Assembly: GCA_033296885.1 (NCBI GenBank) | Contig: MU863875.1 | Coordinates: 1 to 64,000, forward strand | Length of the DNA stretch: 64,000 nucleotides | Direction of reading: 5' to 3' | Origin: Triangularia verruculosa | Lineage: Eukaryota; Ascomycota; Sordariomycetes; Sordariales; Podosporaceae | Shown: positions 10,949 through 22,566 of the stretch, one piece after another | How the letters are laid out: each line of letters begins with the position of its first letter | Position numbering within the stretch: position 1 is the first letter of the stretch | Program-made: the position numbers and the translations under genes | The notes under the pieces: model-generated | Database searches by the model: none | Told to the model about the DNA's origin: nothing | Seen by the model: the letters and a program-made list of their open reading frames with translations, nothing else

Positions 10949-13410
10949 ATGGATCCTCACGAATCCAACTTTTGGGGGCCTGTCACCAGGGCCTATGCCA
11001 TGAACCCCGCAAACAATGGACTCATTAGTCCAGGTGACCATGTTTCGGATTCCCCTTTACTTGCGGCGCCAGTAGATTGTGAGTTTCGCTCGTCTTACCT
11101 TGGCATCGTCTCATGCTGACTCACCTGACAGCTCGCGACGATGGTGAGGGTGAAGAGACCGACAATGACTCTTTGTTTGGCGAAGCTGGCAACGGTCCAG
11201 AGTTTGACGAAACGTTGCTATTCGGCGACGACGACTTGGCAACAGAGCCAGCGACTGCCAGCCAACCTTCTCTCACTTTCCAGAACAACATGCAGATCAT
11301 GGATGGCCTCACTTTGCCAATGCCTTCCAATATTGTGTCGCAACCTACTGCAGCTCCTACCATGGGCCCCTCTATAACGAACAAGGACCAAAATGATCCT
11401 GTCATTTCCAATCAGCTTAGCAGTTTTTCCAACACCCCATCGCATCAGGTGCTTGGTGGAAATGGCGCAGCCCAGGGCGTTGAGAATGAGCCGCCATTCT
11501 CGGATCTGCCCAGCAGCTTGCAACTTCAGCCTTCAAACTCTCCGAGCATGTTGAACAACCCCAAATTTCCACCTGGTCCGCCCGCCGATACACTAGCCGC
11601 TACACTCTCTGATGCGATTGCCGAAGCACTTGCTGGTTCCCCTCAGCAGCCACCAGCCTCTTCCATAGCCCCCACCGCTCCCAGTCATCAGAACGACACA
11701 CCCTTTCAGCCTACTTCAGGCAACCTTCACAAGCATCGTAGCGATTTGAATGACGACCTTGACCCTGTAACTGCTTTCGGCGTGCCGTCAAATGATGCAA
11801 CGGCCCCCTTGCACAATGCTCAGCATGTCATCAACGCTCAAGAGACAACTTCCGCCATATTGAAGATCCTCGAACCTCCTGAACGGTTGGATCTTATCTT
11901 CCTTTCTGACGAAAACATTGACGGTTTGGCCAATGAGGTCCTCCCTCACAGCACTCCTGTCCAGAACGTGGTGAGACGGAATAATGAGCATCAAATGAGG
12001 TGCAACGCCTTCATGGCCTGCTGGAGATCTGATACGGCCAAGCACAAAAGTCTTGTTAGCGCCCACCAATAGCTGATCAACGCCCAGAAAGATGAAAACA
12101 TGGATCACACGCGTCTAACGGCTCTGAACGACATCTACAACACTCTCAGTAATTCCTGGTATGAGGATGAGAAGAAACAGATGAAACCCCCAGAGCCCTA
12201 CTGGCACTTCTTCGCAATGTTCGATCAGGAGTCTGATCAGATCAGAATGATACAGAAGAAAGTGGAGGAGATCAAGATGCACCCTGAAAAATCTGAGCAG
12301 TTGAAGACGGAGATCCAGAAGGCGAAGCAACACCTTTGGAATGAACGTGCTCGACTGGCCGAATTCCTCAACAACCTTTGTCTAAAGGAACACAAGGCTT
12401 ATCGAGCAGCTCTGGAGTAGAGGGGAGTACTTCAGCCACAGCCGCAGGCGGACAAACCCCTAGCAAACGAAATCAGCTCACAGAACAACGTACAAGCCGC
12501 TAGGCCCTTGCAGCCTCCGCAACAGACTGTATTGCCGCCGGCTTCAATGCCAGCTGGTGATGGAACCGTCGGTGTACAATCCTAGAACGATTCAACGCCA
12601 GCTCCGACCCAGAATAAGCGAAAGGCACCCACGCCAGCCCTCGCGACGGTCAAACAAACCAAACGAGCTCGCTGTAAGCAGAATAAGGGGCAGTCAGTTC
12701 CAGTGTGGACACCTCCTCCGATGGTGACTGCTGCAAGCACAAGCATCACGCAGAACATGACTGGTCAGAGCATGTTTGCTTCCCCGATGACACCCTTCAA
12801 CATGACTGGACCGAATGTCGCCCAACGCAACATGACTATTCCCAGCATGCAGCATTATATCATGGCTACCCCCACGGCTACCCCCGGTATAAAGCATCAC
12901 AAGATGGCTACTCCAATGGCTATGCCAACCCCACCGGCTTTCACTCCGCGGCCCCAGTCGAACCTAGTGCTCAACCGGACAAACCGGATGCCTGGAACTC
13001 ACAGCGCACAGCCAATGTCTTTCCCCCCCGTGACCCAGCAAACACCCGGGACCCATCACCAGCACCAGGCAGGAGGTCTGGGCTTCCCACCTCCTGTCGT
13101 CCAGAACCCACAACCCCAGTCTGTCGCGTCAGCCCCACGAAACGCCGACATCATGGTAATCGAAAAGCACTACTACCGCTTCTCCAGCGGAGAGTGGTTC
13201 ATGGTCCCAACCGCTCCAGGAGTGACGACCCATATCAAAATTGGTGGTTTCCATCAGGCAAGCCAAGACAATGTGAACGCTTTACAAGCGTTCTGCCAGA
13301 TGACGCTGGAGATCTACGGGGACGGAATTCCTCCGGGGTTCCTATTCTGCGCTTGGATGAGCCAAGCCCAGAATTTTGCCCGGTTTGAGCGGGCTTGGGG
13401 GAGTGAATAA
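10949..13410 (+). CDS. Gene C: group-1 array protein with three in-frame TAGs
   Basis: Exon 1 is 10949-11078. The intron is 11079-11131 (GTGAGT, CTGACTC branch, ACAG). Exon 2 is 11132-13410 and ends in TAA. The frame of 802 codons is interrupted at TAG 12070-12072 (codon 357, CAA-TAG-CTG), TAG 12418-12420 (codon 473, GAG-TAG-AGG) and TAG 12583-12585 (codon 528, TCC-TAG-AAC), and never by TAA or TGA. The order is: acidic NDSLFGEAG...ETLLFGDDD; a Ser/Pro/Gln linker; a charged coil between the first two TAGs that resembles the coil of gene A; after the third TAG a bipartite basic cluster (NKRKAP...KQTKRAR, codons about 537-560); a Met-rich segment (NMT, MATP repeats); and the C-terminal domain (EWFMVP, HIKIGGF, FLFCAW). 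Three nonsense codons of one type in an otherwise intact frame argue for recoding rather than decay. Function is unknown. Confidence 0.75.
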
Positions 13411-13754
13411 ATCGGTTTGGGTGGTGTTGCGTTGAGGAGAAGGGTGTCTGAACTTTGAATGGGATGGGGGGGTTTTCTGGGACCTTCCTTGAAGCTTTGG
13501 CAGGTTCTTTTAGAGAGGATGTAGATATATTGTACCTAGATACCCAGTCTTCGTACCTAGACAATGCCTTTTGCTTTTTCTTTCTTTGCGTCTACTCCTG
13601 CTACCTACCTACCTTACTCAACCGTTCACCCTAGGATTCTACACATCCACTTCAGGAGGTCATGCGGCCCGCAAACTAACCTCGTAGCCTTTGAAGTTCT
13701 ATTACTCCTTTTCCGCATAAGAGTGGTGGGTCATCTCAATAGCCCGGGGGTGTG

Positions 13755-13937
13755 CCTCAGCACCGGAGGCTTGAGGGATTACATGAGGCTAGTCCGGAGA
13801 ACGTTAGTGTTTTGACCACATTCATGAAAATGGTCAATGGGATTTATGGGGGGCGGTTTGCTGTGGGCTTTTCCTTCCATGCGTGGATGAACCAGGGGTG
13901 GAATTTGGAGAGGTTTGCGGAGGGGTTGGGTGCTTAA
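13755..13937 (+). pseudogene. Truncated group-1 C-terminal domain
   Basis: In one frame the sequence reads from a GGLHEASPENV-like start through NGIYGG to FSFHAWMNQG and ends in TAA. This matches the last half of the gene C domain (GGFHQASQDNV, LFCAWMSQ). It has no N-terminal part, start or promoter, so it is a broken tandem copy about 350 bases after gene C. Confidence 0.75.
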
Positions 13938-14459
13938 GGGATGTTTAATTGAGTTCCATGTTGAAGAAGGGTGGGGGAAAACCGAGAGCGAGAGTTACGG
14001 CTTGATTCGTTCGCCTTCTTCTTTTTTTCTTTGGTCGTTGTGTGATTATTACCTAGATATACCTTACCTCATTTTAATTACCTGCCAATCCTATTGTCCT
14101 CTGGGCATAACATATACCGGGCGTGCCCTTGCTTTACCAACCTGACTGTCCCCAATTCAACTTTCCGACCGCAACAAACTAGACTCTTCCAGTCTTGGAT
14201 CCAGTATACCTAACCTTACACCATTCCTCTTACAGGCACCACCCACGAGAACATGACAGTACATCCCTTCATCTTCTCCCTTCTGCAAACCTGGTTACCA
14301 GGGACAGCTTGGTCTTCAAAAGTAATTCATCACTCACTTGCTACCTCCCGTCTCTAGAGTCGCGTGCTAGTTACAAGACATCAACAACAGAACGCCATCG
14401 CGTCCTCGCATTCTTACAAGCGTTCAGCTGACTCTATGATCGCAGCTATCTCGCTTCCA

Positions 14460-14787
14460 TCATAAATTCTGTCACCTACGACGCTGCTACCACCACTCCT
14501 CCACGGGAAAATGGTTCATGATTCCGGACACTCCAGGTATAACCGATGATGCTGTCTTCTCTATAGAAGAATGGTGGATCATCCTTAACACACCAGGGAT
14601 GGCATCACACTTGAAGCTGGGTGGGTGGAACGAGGCTAGTCCTCAAAAATAAAGGAGTTAGGGACATTTACAGAACCAGTTCGCAGTGCGTACGGCGGCA
14701 AGTGCCCGCCTAACTTTGTTTTATATGCCTGGATGAACCAGGAGTCGAACGTTCAGCGGCTGAGGCAGGCCCTGGGGTGGATTTAGG
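14460..14787 (+). pseudogene. Decayed group-1 C-terminal domain, two partial copies
   Basis: Reads GKWFMIPDTPG, then again EEWWIILNTPGMASHLKLGG, then stops. A different frame continues with GGKCPPNFVLYAWMNQES to TAG at 14785-14787. These match the start and end of the family domain, with frame shifts between. The domain's first strand is present twice, so this copy recombined before decaying. Confidence 0.75.
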
Positions 14788-15576
14788 TACCAGGAGTTTA
14801 GCTTTGGGGTGGTTGTATAAGGTACCTAGGTAGGGGCTATAACAATTGGAGAAGAGAATTTAGCGTCGGGGTATCAGAACAGGATCGAGGGAGACAGAAG
14901 TTTTACGCCGGGCTGGAAATTCTCGAGGCCGCGAGGAGGACGTTAACAAGGAAATGTACCTATAAACTGCCAAGGCCGCACCGTCGGATACCTCTACCAG
15001 GACCAAATGCCCACTGCCCACTGCCAACTGGAAGCTGTTGCTAGCTATTATTCCTCCGAGGGCTACGTACTATTGTTTGAATGGGCCTGAATAGGTAGGT
15101 AGGTAGCCATTCACTTCAAGCCCCACAGCTCGCTGGTCAATGCTTTTCTTCCTTCCGGCGTCAGGTTCAAGCTTCTCTTCCCCTCGCAGTCAATCCTCTC
15201 TCTCCTCTTTCCTTTCATAACATCAACAGCCCAACTTACGCTGAGAACCTGCATTCGACCCTCGATTGACAGCACTGTTTCCAGACCTTTCCAAACACCT
15301 TAATATCTCATCATCCATCTCTACCTACTTTCGCTCCGAGTCGACTTCGACTCTTCGATTGCATTTCGAGCAAAAGCATCTGAGCTTCAGCGGTTTGGCC
15401 AACTTTCGACTGTTGATTTCATTCAAGTTGTCTTCCCAAGTCAAGGTAAGTCTTCAATCTGGTCGCAGTTTTCTGGTCTCTATTTCATCACAAGCTAGGC
15501 CTAGAACGTCATGGCTTCTTGGACCATTTTCACGAACTTTCACTGACCCCGTGGTCGCAGCTATCCCGATTTCACA
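14788..15576 (+). promoter_or_regulatory. Upstream region and leader intron of gene D
   Basis: No credible gene. Near 15115-15180 the spacing of CCCACAGCTCGCTGGTCAAT and CTTCCGGCG recalls the shared promoters of B and C, but more weakly. A leader intron runs from GTAAGT at about 15446 to GTCGCAG at about 15560, shortly before the ATG at 15577. Confidence 0.45.
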
Positions 15577-17783
15577 ATGGATTCGGTTACCAACCCAACC
15601 GTTGCGTCTGGCTCTGATCGTGCTACTTCCACAGCCTCTCATACTACCATGAGGGACCAGGAGGTCGCTGATGCTTTGACTGCCGCACTCATGGGTAAGT
15701 GATTATGTTCCTGATGTGCTTCCTCCACGCCACGACACTCTTCACGCTCAGAGGCTGACCTAGGTGTGCAGATGGAGATGCCAATGAGGCTGACCATGAT
15801 TCGCTATTTGGAGAGTTCGGCGGCGATGGCAATGAATCCTTGTTTGGTGGTGACAATACGCCCGAGGAGAAAGTCAACGACGATGTCGGATCAAAAACTG
15901 TTCAGATCGTCCAGGGCTTGAAGTTGCCTGTCGCTTCTGGTCTCTCGGCTGTTCAATCAAACGCTGAAACTGATACGTCCAGCTCGATGGCTGACACTGC
16001 GCCACCTTCAGCCTCGTCTGCTACCATGGTGGCCACCCGGGGCAATCTCATCAACAACCAGTCCGGATCCGACAACAATGAACAGCAGAGGCAAGCCGAA
16101 TCCCAAGCTGTCAATGCCGACATTGAAGATGTCTTGCAGCAGGTTGGTCAGCTTGAAGGCGTAAGACGTGATGTTGAGGTGGCGGGGCGACAGTCCAACG
16201 CAGAGCAAGAGGATCAAAACCAGCGGGGTCAGGTTGATCAGCAGAAATCCTTGGATGATTACCTCCGGGATCGGGAGGAGACCCTTTTTAAACCCTCGTT
16301 TTATCCCTATGACCGCCTTTGGAATCATGGGCAAACCCATGAACAATTCCAGTCAGGACAACAGCAATATTCTTCTTCCCAGCCCGGACTCCGCCTCACC
16401 ACCCAGAACGCTCCCACAGCGAACGCACACCATCTCTCCCAGGTTCACCATTATCAGGCGCCTACTGAACCGCCAGCCAGCGGTGGACTGATGTCAGCGC
16501 CGTCGTAGAACGATGGCACGAAGGTCACCACTCATGGCAAGCGCAAAGCGTCGAGCGTAGCTCCTCAGAACATCAATTTGGCCAAGAGAGTTCAGCAACA
16601 GGAGACTGTGTTTGCTCCTGCGATGGAGCTGCCGGTTCCCATAACTCCTGTCATGGTTCCCAGTGTCAAGCGAGCTCCAACCAGCGCCATTCGGAAGACA
16701 ATTCGACCGGGCAGGAGACCCGTCAGCAAGGTTGCTACCATGGCACGTCCATCCTGGACACCCCCAGCCATGATACCTGCAATGACGACCCCGAACTCAA
16801 TGCCACCCCAGACTGGTCCCACGACGACCTCGAGCATACCACTTTTCTGGCAGCAAATCACCGCTCAGAACACAGCCGCTCAGCAAGTGGCAGCTACAAA
16901 CATGGCAGTGCGCGGGATGACGGCTTCGAACATCACATCGCAGAACATTGCTGTTGGTAACATCAATCCCAGCATGATAGCTCCCGATTCGAAGCATGTG
17001 GCGGCACCAAATATGGTATCTCAGAACATAGGTGCTCCGAATATGGCATCACCAAATGTGGCAATGCCCAAAACACCAGCAAGAGTCGTGGTGAATTCAA
17101 ACCTAGGGGCCTTGCCATCCCCTACGCCTACCACGCCGATGAGCGGATTCAATGGGTCTCAAACTCCCAGATTACCCTTCAATCCTGCAATCCATACAGG
17201 TAATCACCCGCAGCCAGCTGGCCACAACCCGCTCCAGTCACCTTATGTGCGTCCTGCTTCTGTCAATCAAGCCTGGAATGCTCAGCCAGGCTCCCCGTTG
17301 GCTAGCGCTGCCAACACAGCCGCCGGACAGCCACAAGTGTCCCAGCAGCTAGGCGTCCCTCCTGCTGCCGCTCAGGGCATACCCGCCGGACAGCCACAAG
17401 TGGGTCACCAACCAGGCCTCCCTCCCGTTCTCCCTCAGAACACCCCGGCTGGGCATCCTCAAGGTGTCCCACAGCCAGGCTTGCCAACTGCAGCCCAGAA
17501 ACAGAGTCCAGCCAGTCCAGCCCTACCCGTAACGGATCTGTCAATGGTGTATTTCAGCTTCCGCACCCGCGACTGGTGGGAAGTCACCAGCGAAACGGAG
17601 CTGCATAGACGAGTGGGTGGAGTTATGGAGACTCACGTAGACAACGTGAAAGCTTTGGAGGGCTTTTTGACTAGAGTGAATGGTATTTATAAGGATGGGA
17701 TTCGGAAGGAGGTGGCGTTTGTGTTTTGTGCCTGGCTTAGTGAGAGGATGAATTTGGCTTTGTATGAGCAGGCGAGGAAGTAA
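15577..17783 (+). CDS. Gene D: group-1 array protein with one in-frame TAG
   Basis: Exon 1 is 15577-15694. The intron is 15695-15771 (GTAAGT, GCTGACC branch, TGCAG). Exon 2 is 15772-17783 and ends in TAA. The frame has 709 codons and is broken once, by TAG 16506-16508 (codon 285, TCG-TAG-AAC). The order is: an acidic repeat DHDSLFGEFGG and NESLFGGDN (codons about 46-65); a Q-rich part; TAG; a basic cluster (GKRKASS...AKRVQQ, about 294-315); a Met/Ala/Asn-rich segment with NMA and NIA repeats; a GQPQVxxQxGxPP repeat; and the C-terminal domain (about 631-709: DWWEVT, HRRVGGV, FVFCAW). The exon 1 length and phase-1 splice match genes A-C, confirming common descent. This is the cleanest of the group-1 genes. 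Confidence 0.8.
17330..17480 (+). repeat. Coding repeat GQPQVxxQxGxPP in gene D
   Basis: Three imperfect in-frame units of about 60 bases encode AGQPQVSQQLGVPP-like peptides. Each unit preserves the frame. Confidence 0.7.
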
Positions 17784-19709
17784 AGTTTGCTAATGGGGGT
17801 TCCGGCTGTGGGTGGTGTAATAGTTTGAGGGGTGGTTGTTTGAGGGGGTTAACTGATAGTAAATAGTGAGGAGTTATAGGACATTGATCACGAAGATGCT
17901 TAGATATTCGTTTAGTGATGGGGTTATGGGTTTTATTAGGGGAATACCGGACCCAAAGACTTTCAATGAGTACAGGTACTTTCTTTTTTTTTTGGCAAAA
18001 TTGCATATGGGCATCTTTGTGAGCACATGAAGATGGAGGATGTATAGATAGAGGCTCTGCTCTAGGTATTCTTTCGAGCGTAGGTCAGTTGTGGGAGGGG
18101 CGATGATGTGAAAGAAGACGGTGGATGCCCGGTGTTATTAAATGCTGGAGTGATTGGACTTAACTTAATCTTTTAGGTAGGTACATTGCAAACGCGGCGA
18201 ACCGTTCAAGGAAACAAAATTATATTCGACTTCATATTCGCCGTTTTTCAAGAGCACAGCAAGCTTATAATAAAAGTCAATATAGCAACTATTTGTATGC
18301 CCGGTTCCAACCTTCTAGGCTTAGTTCATATTGCTGCGTAGCATTGGTGGAAATATACTATATAGATAAGATAACAGTTAAGCTGGGAAGGATCGAGGGG
18401 AGGGTCACTTTGTTCAGTTGAGTTAACGGCAAAATCTTTACCTTGCGCGGACAGCATTGCTCCTAGCCCATAGTATTTACTTTTTCTACCTGAACTTTAC
18501 TGCCCCTCCTCTCCTCTCATTCTTCATCACCACAAGCAGGCATCGCGAAAGCACCAAGCCAAGTTGAGATTGCTAGCAGTGTCTTGGATCTTGGATCTGA
18601 TACCCCAAACCATTCTTGCGTACCTGATGGATGGCAAATAGGCACTGCAAAACGAAGTGGAAAAAGGTGATGAAAGTGGTGATGATACAAAACTACGAAA
18701 AACAACGAACGAACCACTGCCCATATACCTCCCACAGTGGGTCGGAGCAACCTGCAGTGAGGGCTGGGTGCCCTGGAAAAGTGGTCCCTCAGGGACCCGC
18801 AACAGTACCTAACGTTACCTGAATATCTGTTTTCGAATTCTCGCGACTTTTCTGCTCTTACCAACGACCAAGTAAGTTCGACTTTTCCCATCTCCCACCA
18901 ACACGTGGAACTAAAAGCCGCGATTTGGTATTACCAAAGTATCACTAAGGTAACTAGAGCACCAGTTTTCCATCAGTCGCTCGCTGCTTGGCACGCCTAT
19001 CATCCCGACTTTGATATTTTGTCTTGTCTACGAGAGATCTTGGTAAGCTTCCAATGTTGGGAGAAATGATGAGCATGCTGAAGGATATTTATAGAGGCAA
19101 GAAGTGACATGGCGCTGGGCACTTTTTTGTACTTTCTTTTTCTTCCTTTTCTTTCTTTCTTTCTCTTCTTTACAAGACCAGTATAGGACAACATGGGGAC
19201 AAGGACAGCAGGAAGCAGGAAAAAGAAGGACAAGGATGATGACAGCATCGTGGTCGGATGCTTTTTGTTGAAAAGGGGGCCATTGACAGGATGTGGAACG
19301 GACAGATTGTGTGGGCACGGACCGAGTAACCACGGCACGATATACTCTCTCTCTGTTCCTTCATTTCTGTACTTAGACTTTTACTCCTCATCTTCTTTCC
19401 ATCAATCAATTGTCACACACAACATGATGTCTTCCAGACACACCGCTTGCGTATCCTTTCAACACATTTCTGGCACTTATCCCGATTACCATTTCCCTTT
19501 CCCAAATTCCAGCTTCCTCCTCCCTTCTTCATTCTCTGGTCGAGACTCTCACGTTGGAGAGCCGTCCATAAGCTTCTTAAGGTAGTTGGATTCACGTCGG
19601 GACAAGCGTCCTCGATCGAACGACTACGATGTCCCATACCACAATTTAAATGCGACAGGAACCTTTCTGCGTTTGGAGAATTGCTAACAGTTCCTTTTTT
19701 CTTGGCAAG
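17784..19709. other. Spacer between genes D and E
   Basis: No intact gene is seen. 18190-18370 is AT-richer. A TCTCGCGACTTTTCTGCTCT word at about 18839 followed by GTAAGTTCGACTTTTCC resembles the leader/donor region of other array genes, so a lost first exon may lie here. About 19130-19180 is a C/T-rich run. Confidence 0.4.
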
Positions 19710-20159
19710 ATGGTTGCTTCCGAGGAGGCAAAAGAGCGGGAGCGCATTGAGCAACTGGAGTTGGAGGATATCGAGAGGCGACTGTTCCTTGGGCTCACAG
19801 AGTGGAAAGCACAAGAGGAACGTCTCGAGAAAGAACAGCAAGTCGTGACCCAACCTAACAAGGAGCCATCACGGCAAGTGGAGGAGCACCAGCAACCAGA
19901 GGCGCTTAACTCGACCGAGACACAATGCCAAGCCGTTTTCGAGGCTGAGCAGCAAATTCAATTCCAGGAGCATCAACAGGCGGCCCTTAAAGCGCAGAGT
20001 AAACGACAGACAGCCATCGAAGCGCGTGCAGAGAAACAAAGGCAGCTTGCGAAGATTCGGCAAACCACCGTCGAAGAATTGAGGGAATGCCAGGCAGCCC
20101 ATGATGCAGAATTGAAGAGGCAACAAGAGCTTGAGGATCGCGAACAGGAAAGCGGTTGA
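19710..20159 (+). CDS. Gene E: short coiled-coil protein related to the gene A coil
   Basis: An ATG at 19710 follows an intron-like 3' end (GCTAACAG, pyrimidine run, GGCAAG) and opens 149 codons ending in TGA. The product is almost entirely an E/Q/K/R-rich coiled coil (KERERIEQLELEDIE, LEKEQQ, EARAEKQRQLAK) resembling the coil of gene A. An upstream exon starting at ATGATGTCTTCC (about 19422) is possible but not proven. No in-frame TAG and no C-terminal domain are present, though the conserved GATGACTAAGC 3' element overlaps its stop. It may be a truncated duplicate still able to encode a coil. Confidence 0.5.
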   Translation: MVASEEAKERERIEQLELEDIERRLFLGLTEWKAQEERLEKEQQVVTQPNKEPSRQVEEHQQPEALNSTETQCQAVFEAEQQIQFQEHQQAALKAQSKRQTAIEARAEKQRQLAKIRQTTVEELRECQAAHDAELKRQQELEDREQESG

Positions 20160-20235
20160 TGACTAAGCAGGGAATGTTTGTTTGTATTTTGGGCTTGGGC
20201 TTGGCAGGGGAGCGTCAGGGGGAAACGTTTTGAGG
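20155..20235 (+). repeat. Conserved 3' flank element, copy 2
   Basis: TTGATGACTAAGCAGGGAATG followed by TTTGTTTG, TTGGCAGGGG and GTCAGGGGG. It is nearly collinear with 21645-21712. Confidence 0.65.
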
Positions 20236-20739
20236 TCTGACAGGAATTTGTACCAGTATCGATGTATAGTTTGCGGGCTGAGATAGGAGTTTGTTAACTA
20301 CTGTGAGGGGAATTTGCTGGAGATATTGGTCTTTGATGACTACGAAGTGTTTTCCTCATGTTTTTGATGCTGGGAGAGCGGGTTTGTGGTGTGAGATGAC
20401 TACCTAAGTGATGAAGGAGTCAGATATGACTGCACTTAGATAACATTTAAATAGGTATATAAGATCACTGTCTTTTCTGCATAGACAGGATTGCATTGGA
20501 CAAGTCCGAAGTCAGTAGGTAGCTATAGTTCAGAAGTTGGAGCCCTGAACTCCCGATTCTTGATGGCCTTGTATATCTCCATGTGCACATCATTTGACAC
20601 ATATAAATCATCATCATGCATCTTATTTATTCATGGCCAATTGAACATGGCGTAAGCCATCTTCGCAGAAGCGTGGGTTTCACATATATAGGTACCTACC
20701 TATCTTTCTGTAACACGCCCCATACACAGGGTCATATCA

Positions 20740-21480
20740 CCTCATCCAATCCTCCTATTGCTACACCTACTGGCATCAGTAATCCCCAATACCTTGATAC
20801 CTCAGCACGATCAGAAACCGTGTCAGCACAAGCAACGTCCGAACCGACAGGGCAGACTGGCCCCACACCGGCGATCCCATGTCCGACGGGCACAAACCTT
20901 CAGAGCACAAGACCTGGCAGGAAATCATCAATCCTGTCCCAGAAACGCGTGCTGTTGCGGCCCCTGCGCTTACACCCGAGGTCACTCGCATTGACATTGT
21001 CTCGTTGGGGATCTTCTCCTACTCCTTCAACAGTGAAGACGGCGACTCAAACCCGGTCTTGAGCAGGACACCCCGCCACTCATCATGTTGAGGACATCCC
21101 AATTGACATTGTGTCACTCGGGATCTTTCAGTATTACTCCTTGCGGAGGGCACCTTTTGCACATTGTGACGAGGCAAGCGGACTTGTGGGACCTCAAAAA
21201 CTTGATCAAATTCTTAAACGAGATTCGCGACAAGGGGATACGGCCATTGTCCAAGGTGTCTTGTGGATCGGTGCAGGACGCCTTTTCGGTCTACACGTTC
21301 AACGTGGACTTCATCGACTATTACATCAACCAGTGGACGATGAGAAGTGATGGAATGCGATGAAGCTGAGGAGGATCATACAATTCCTGCGGGCGTGCCG
21401 GCAGGAATAGTATTTCCCATAGGTACCTGGAACCGAAGAGCTATGCGTTCTGTGCTTGGAAAGGGTTTGAGTAGAATTGG
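20740..21480 (+). pseudogene. Decayed group-1 gene end with duplicated strand
   Basis: Two copies of IDIVSLGIF (about 20990-21010 and 21105-21130) are followed by DLKNLIKFLNEIRDKGIRP, which resembles the N-V-x-A-L-x2-F...GI part of the family domain. The last piece reads KSYAFCAWKGFE and then TAG-AAT-TGG at about 21472. The frame is broken several times, so no product is expected. Confidence 0.6.
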
Positions 21481-21644
21481 TGGATGCTGGGGCGTGCTAT
21501 GATGGAGCCGAATGGGAGGATGTAGCCGGCTATTGAGGGGATGAGTAAAGGGGAGATACTTCTGGGTTCAGTAGTGATATCTCGGGATGGGGGAAAAAGC
21601 CACGAGACGGGAGGTTGGGTGATGCTTGGGAAACATAAAAGGGG

Positions 21645-21712
21645 CTGATGACTAAGCGAGGATGTTTTGTTTGGTTGGCTTGGTAGGGGGGAGTCAGGGG
21701 TAATTTTCTTCT
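21645..21712 (+). repeat. Conserved 3' flank element, copy 3
   Basis: TGATGACTAAGCGAGGATG, TTTGTTTGGTTGGC and AGTCAGGGG. It matches the 3' flank of gene E. Confidence 0.65.
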
Positions 21713-22566
21713 TTATGAAGCATTGGGTTTAGCGGGTATGTGTAACACAAAACATATGAATGGGGGTTTACTTGGGGGTTCCGGCACTTTAAGCAGTTTG
21801 CTTGGGTTGATTGGCACTGGATCTAGGCCAAGTTTACTTTAGTTTTTATTATGTAGTGATAGAGTTCAGGTTTATTCTGATAATGACTCGGGAATGAGGG
21901 AGCCAGATATGTCTGGGTTATGTGAGGTGCGGCTATATATTCGCATCCTTTTTTCAGTTGAAATACTCCTATCACGGCAGCTCTGTATCCAGTGATAACG
22001 CCGGGCTCGAAGCTAAAGTTCCACTCCTATTTTTCACGAAGTTCTTGACACACGTATATCCTTTGCATCACTTAAAAACGTCAACTGGCAGTTTTTGTCC
22101 TTGAGACCTGCGGTGTTCAAGGGTCAAGGTGTTAGCTCATTCATCCACGTCTAGGGATCGAAGACATCCTTTCTCACGCCCATCATTTTCTTAACGTGGG
22201 CATCTTTGCCGATAGATCAGTGCGAAACTCTTGCATTGGGCACTGCGCTTGGGTCCATTCAGTGCCAAACTGTGGGCCTATTCAGGCCTATTGTCCGCGA
22301 AAGAACAACAGATGAAATGGTGCCAATATGTGGGTCTTGCAACAGCCCTGGACGCGTTCCTGCCAGCCCTCTGTGCCGACCTCTGCGTGGCATACTTGAT
22401 TTCGTCAGCTGCACTTCGTGCTTCTTCTTTTCTCTCTTTTGCAAGCAACAGGAGAAGAAATCTTTTAGCTGGCTTTCCTATCGGTCCCATCAACGCCACT
22501 GACTCTTCTCTTGATCGCCATCTTCAATTCCCAAGAACCGCATACGACTTCACCTTCGTTGTCAAG
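21713..22566. other. Spacer and upstream region of gene F
   Basis: No convincing gene. The last 150 bases are pyrimidine-rich and end in the gene F leader. Confidence 0.4.
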
